Positions 61,784 through 64,000 of a DNA stretch of 64,000 nt are shown piece by piece. This DNA is from Sphaerolaimus hirsutus. Taxonomy: Eukaryota; Nematoda; Chromadorea; Monhysterida; Sphaerolaimidae. A model generated the notes under the pieces. It saw only the letters and a list, made by a program, of their open reading frames with translations. It was not told the origin of the DNA and made no database searches. The stretch spans positions 4,272,704 to 4,336,703 of the forward strand of contig OZ038452.1 in assembly GCA_964036195.1 (NCBI GenBank). Direction: 5' to 3'. The position numbers and the translations under genes are program-made. How positions within the stretch are numbered: the stretch's first letter is position 1; each line of letters begins with the position of its first letter.

Positions 61784-61804
61784 GTGCCGGTCAAAGGTTC
61801 CCAA

Positions 61805-61938
61805 TCCCGAACCCTGTAAAATGTCACTTAAATTACATGTAAAATTTCAAAAATGCAGCAAAAAAAGAAGAAAATATTAAAGGGCATTTGAAATATGAAA
61901 TGACACTTGACATTTTACAGGGATCGGGACTGGGCCCA
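61805..61938. mobile_element. Introner-family MITE, diverged
   Basis: Left CCCAATCCCGAACCCTGTAA, right TTACAGGGATCGGGACTGGG. Intergenic; the flanks are not a clean CWG pair. Confidence 0.5.
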
Positions 61939-62213
61939 GCGGTCTCAAATACAATTTGTGTAAATCATCATCATGTGTCGCCCACATTTCCATCATTCAA
62001 TTACTAATCGGCACTTAATGGCAGTGTTTATTGGTATTTGAATATTGCTTGTGAAAACCTCGTTCTTCGCATGTGCATTTGTGCCTTTATTTGTGCAGTC
62101 GCACCTGAAAAGCGAACTATCTAATTGATTATCATCACTAGCGTTGAGAAATGGGTGATTGTGAGAAAATGTATAATTTAATGTTATGTCAGAAAATCTG
62201 TCAAAAAATACAC

Positions 62214-62231
62214 TTAAATCACTGCTAGAAT
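62214..62231 (-). CDS. CCDC50: CCDC50-like terminal exon (short)
   Basis: The acceptor is tattctttccag; it encodes ILAVI and TAA, in phase 0. So short that chance cannot be excluded; reading through the donor at 62318 instead would add a different short tail. Confidence 0.45.
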   Translation of the reverse strand: MLAVI

Positions 62232-63844
62232 CTGGAAAGAATATATAAAAAATATCTTTTTTATATTTTCTGATATTTTCAAATCTTCAAAATCAGAAAA
62301 TACTTTAAACCGACAAACCTTAGCGTAATCGGGCGGCGGCGGTCTCGGGGGTGGCTCTTTTTTGTCTCCGCAGTTGTTATTGTCCACAAATGGATTCGAG
62401 TGGGCACTTTCCCGCCGCTGCGAGCGTCCAGTTTGAAGTGCACCATTGAATTCGGCCTGCAGCCGGCGCGCCAGCTCCTGAAATTGGGGGAAAATATCAT
62501 AAAATTTCATGTGTGGTATACAGTAAATGCCCTACACGCTTGAATAACTTCCCCCTATTGGATGAGCGATAACTTCTATATAACAATGTTTGTATAAATA
62601 AATACAAATGATGCGTTTATGGAGTTATGCGGACCATATTCTGGCAAAAAATAACTCCCTATGAATAACAGACTGACAGACTTAAATATATGACTGAATA
62701 AAAGAACATAAATACCTACTACTGACCACTTGACATTCTAATTGACATTTGACATTTTCCGGGGTGTGTTTTTTCCACCCGCGGTCATCATATTTATATT
62801 GTATGTGTGGTTAAGCTTATCGAATGCTTTAGTTTCAATCAAAATGAGGACCCTCCAAAAGACCTCGTCCTGTCTGCGCTGTCGGTCGACTTCCCGCTGT
62901 CGGGCGACCCGTTCGCGTTCGGCGAGCTCGGCCGCTAGTTTGGCGTCGGCGCGCTCCCTGTGAAAGAATGTTTTAGGAAATACTTTTCACGTGCCATTTG
63001 GCGCAAGTGGAAAAAAAACAATTCAAAACTGAGAAGAGAAAAGTTAAAAGGGGAAAAATTGAGAAGTGATGAGTGAAACGGCAAAGTAAAAAAACAAATG
63101 GCAAGTGAACGATCGCGGTTTTTTACTAACTACTTCCCTTATCAATTTACCTTTCTTTTCACTTTCAGCCAAACACAAAGTACACCACCAACCTAGCCAA
63201 TCTCTCAGCCTCAGCCCACTGCCTGGCTCGCTGCCGTTCCCTCTGCTGTTCGGCGGTGCTGAACTTTGTGTCGGCGCCGACGAGCCGGCGCTCGGTCCTG
63301 TTCCGCTCGAAGTGCTCGCCGAACTCGTTGAGCTGCAACGAGCTGGCCAGCTGCCGGTCGCCCTGCTCCTGCCATCGCTGCAGCACTGCAGTATTTGGTA
63401 GATTTCAGTTGGGTTTTACAGCCTATGGAGCGAAAATACGAGCTTGGCCTTGGCACTCGACTTGCGAAGTAGGACACCTTACATGCGATTTGTCATTATA
63501 ATTGCTGAGAGTGCGGATTTACAAGCCACAAATATTTACGTTTTAAACGCATTAACGATTGCATGCGGTACAGAGAAATATTACTAACCCAGGTGCCAGT
63601 ATCGCACCATGCTCAGTAAAATATTTACAAACGTTGTAAAATATCCTACAAATCTGCCAACAACCGTCAAAAGCCCAAAAATAATCGTTCATCCACTTTT
63701 GATCGAAATTTCGCAAGATATTCGACACATCGCACAACAAGGTGCGGGACAGCATCCACCCAGCCCCACCATAAACAAACCAGTATTGAAACGCGCCGCA
63801 CGGTTGATGTTATCCTCCGGCCCCTGCTCACCGGTGGCCGGCAT
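62214..63844 (-). CDS. CCDC50: CCDC50-like coiled-coil protein, complete in five exons
   Basis: Exons on the minus strand: 63844-63832, 63385-63193, 62957-62864, 62477-62319, 62231-62214; phases 1, 2, 0 and 0 at successive junctions all agree. The 158-residue product begins MPATVLQRWQEQGDRQLASS. The LASSLQ..EF..HF..NR..RRLV..D region matches the CCDC50 N-terminal domain, followed by a charged coiled coil (LAAELAERERVARQREVDRQ) and QDEELARRLQAEF, the recurrent CCDC50 motif. It ends with Pro-rich KKEPPPRPPPPDYAK. CCDC50 (Ymer) is a cytosolic ubiquitin-binding adaptor in EGFR and NF-kB signalling. At roughly half the vertebrate length, this may be one isoform. Confidence 0.75.
62319..62477 (-). 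CDS. CCDC50: CCDC50-like exon 4
   Basis: The acceptor is caatttcag and the donor AAG|GTTTGT. It encodes ELARRLQAEFNGALQTGRSQ, SNPFVDNNNCGD and the Pro-rich end DYAK. Phase 0 at both ends. Confidence 0.75.
62864..62957 (-). CDS. CCDC50: CCDC50-like exon 3, coiled coil
   Basis: The acceptor is ctttcacag and the donor GAG|GTCTTT. It encodes ERADAKLAAELAERERVARQ and REVDRQRRQDE: uninterrupted charged heptad-like helix. Starts in phase 2. Confidence 0.78.
63193..63385 (-). CDS. CCDC50: CCDC50-like exon 2, conserved N-terminal domain
   Basis: Of two tandem acceptors (actgcag, then tgctgcag), the first keeps the frame with exon 1. It encodes VLQRWQEQGDRQLASSLQLN, EFGEHFERNRTERRLVGAD and a coiled coil. 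The donor is AG|GTTGGT, phase 2. Confidence 0.8.
63593..63760. mobile_element. Introner-family MITE within CCDC50-like intron 1
   Basis: On the plus strand GTGCCAGTATCGCACCATG follows CAG (63590-63592) and the right end GGTGCGGGACAGCATCCACC precedes CAG (63761-63763). It lies antisense to the host gene and is not itself the intron. Confidence 0.55.
63832..63844 (-). CDS. CCDC50: CCDC50-like exon 1 (coding part) with start codon
   Basis: ATG CCG GCC ACC G, then the donor GTGAGC (consensus). Phase 1 joins exon 2 as MPAT-VLQRW. The 5' UTR would extend to higher coordinates. Confidence 0.65.
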
Positions 63845-64000
63845 GTTGCCCTAGCTCAAACTGGACAGCCTCGTACCTCTTCAATAAAACGTCGAACCCT
63901 GGAACCAGGAAGAATTGTGCAAAAAGATTGTTAATTGAGGAAAAGAGTGAGTTGTATAGTCTACCAACAGCACACCTTACAATGAAATCATCCACATTGG

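Noticed and set aside
63609..63854. Plus-strand frame opposite CCDC50-like exon 1
   Set aside because: It mostly reads through the introner-family MITE and the antisense of exon 1.
1..64000. tRNA, rRNA, CRISPR or bacterial operon features
   Set aside because: None seen; the window is eukaryotic nuclear DNA with spliced genes and animal transposons.

Overview
This is animal nuclear DNA: genes split by GT-AG introns, long AT-rich non-coding stretches, and very dense transposable elements. The neuronal adhesion gene is closest to the arthropod neuroglian / L1CAM family and the retrotransposon is BEL/Pao, so I infer a protostome, probably an arthropod (perhaps a crustacean). Nothing in the window fixes the species.

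Layout. (1) 20-24317, plus strand: the 3' part of a neuroglian-type gene. Fourteen exons, all phase-compatible, encode the end of the last Ig domain, five FN3 domains, a Cys/Pro-rich stalk, one membrane helix and a cytoplasmic tail with FERM-binding, ankyrin-binding-like and PDZ-binding motifs. A fifteenth exon inside the 6-kb intron (9716-9935) has its own ATG and signal peptide and could start a short isoform. (2) 24318-36700: no gene seen; nested MITEs, foldbacks and simple repeats. (3) 36709-49803: a young 12.27-kb BEL/Pao element (minus strand, 1099-bp LTRs, TSD GCTAG) inserted in a hAT-type element. Its gag-protease-RT-RNaseH-integrase-Env sequence, and a further ORF, lie in one frame interrupted by four stop codons, and a second ORF overlaps the 3' end. 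(4) 49831-56111: another hAT element, a TGTCAAGTG-type tandem array and a 0.5-kb hairpin. (5) 56112-58900, plus strand: the 3' exons of a single-pass membrane protein gene that I cannot name. (6) 61556-61783: a possible terminal exon of an unknown gene. (7) 62214-63844, minus strand: a complete short CCDC50-like coiled-coil gene in five exons.

The most interesting system is an introner-like MITE family. Members begin GTGCC, end GGCAC or a variant, and sit between 3-bp CWG duplications. Where the target is CAG the insertion reads CAG|GT...CAG|, so splicing removes the element plus one duplicate without a scar. Four introns in two genes coincide exactly with such elements (1311-1523, 56148-57109, 57812-58040, 58636-58822), and other copies lie outside coding sequence with the same flanking trinucleotides. 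Alongside it are at least eight hAT-type elements with exact 8-bp duplications, several filled with their own iterated short word, and one containing a decayed BEL pol fragment.
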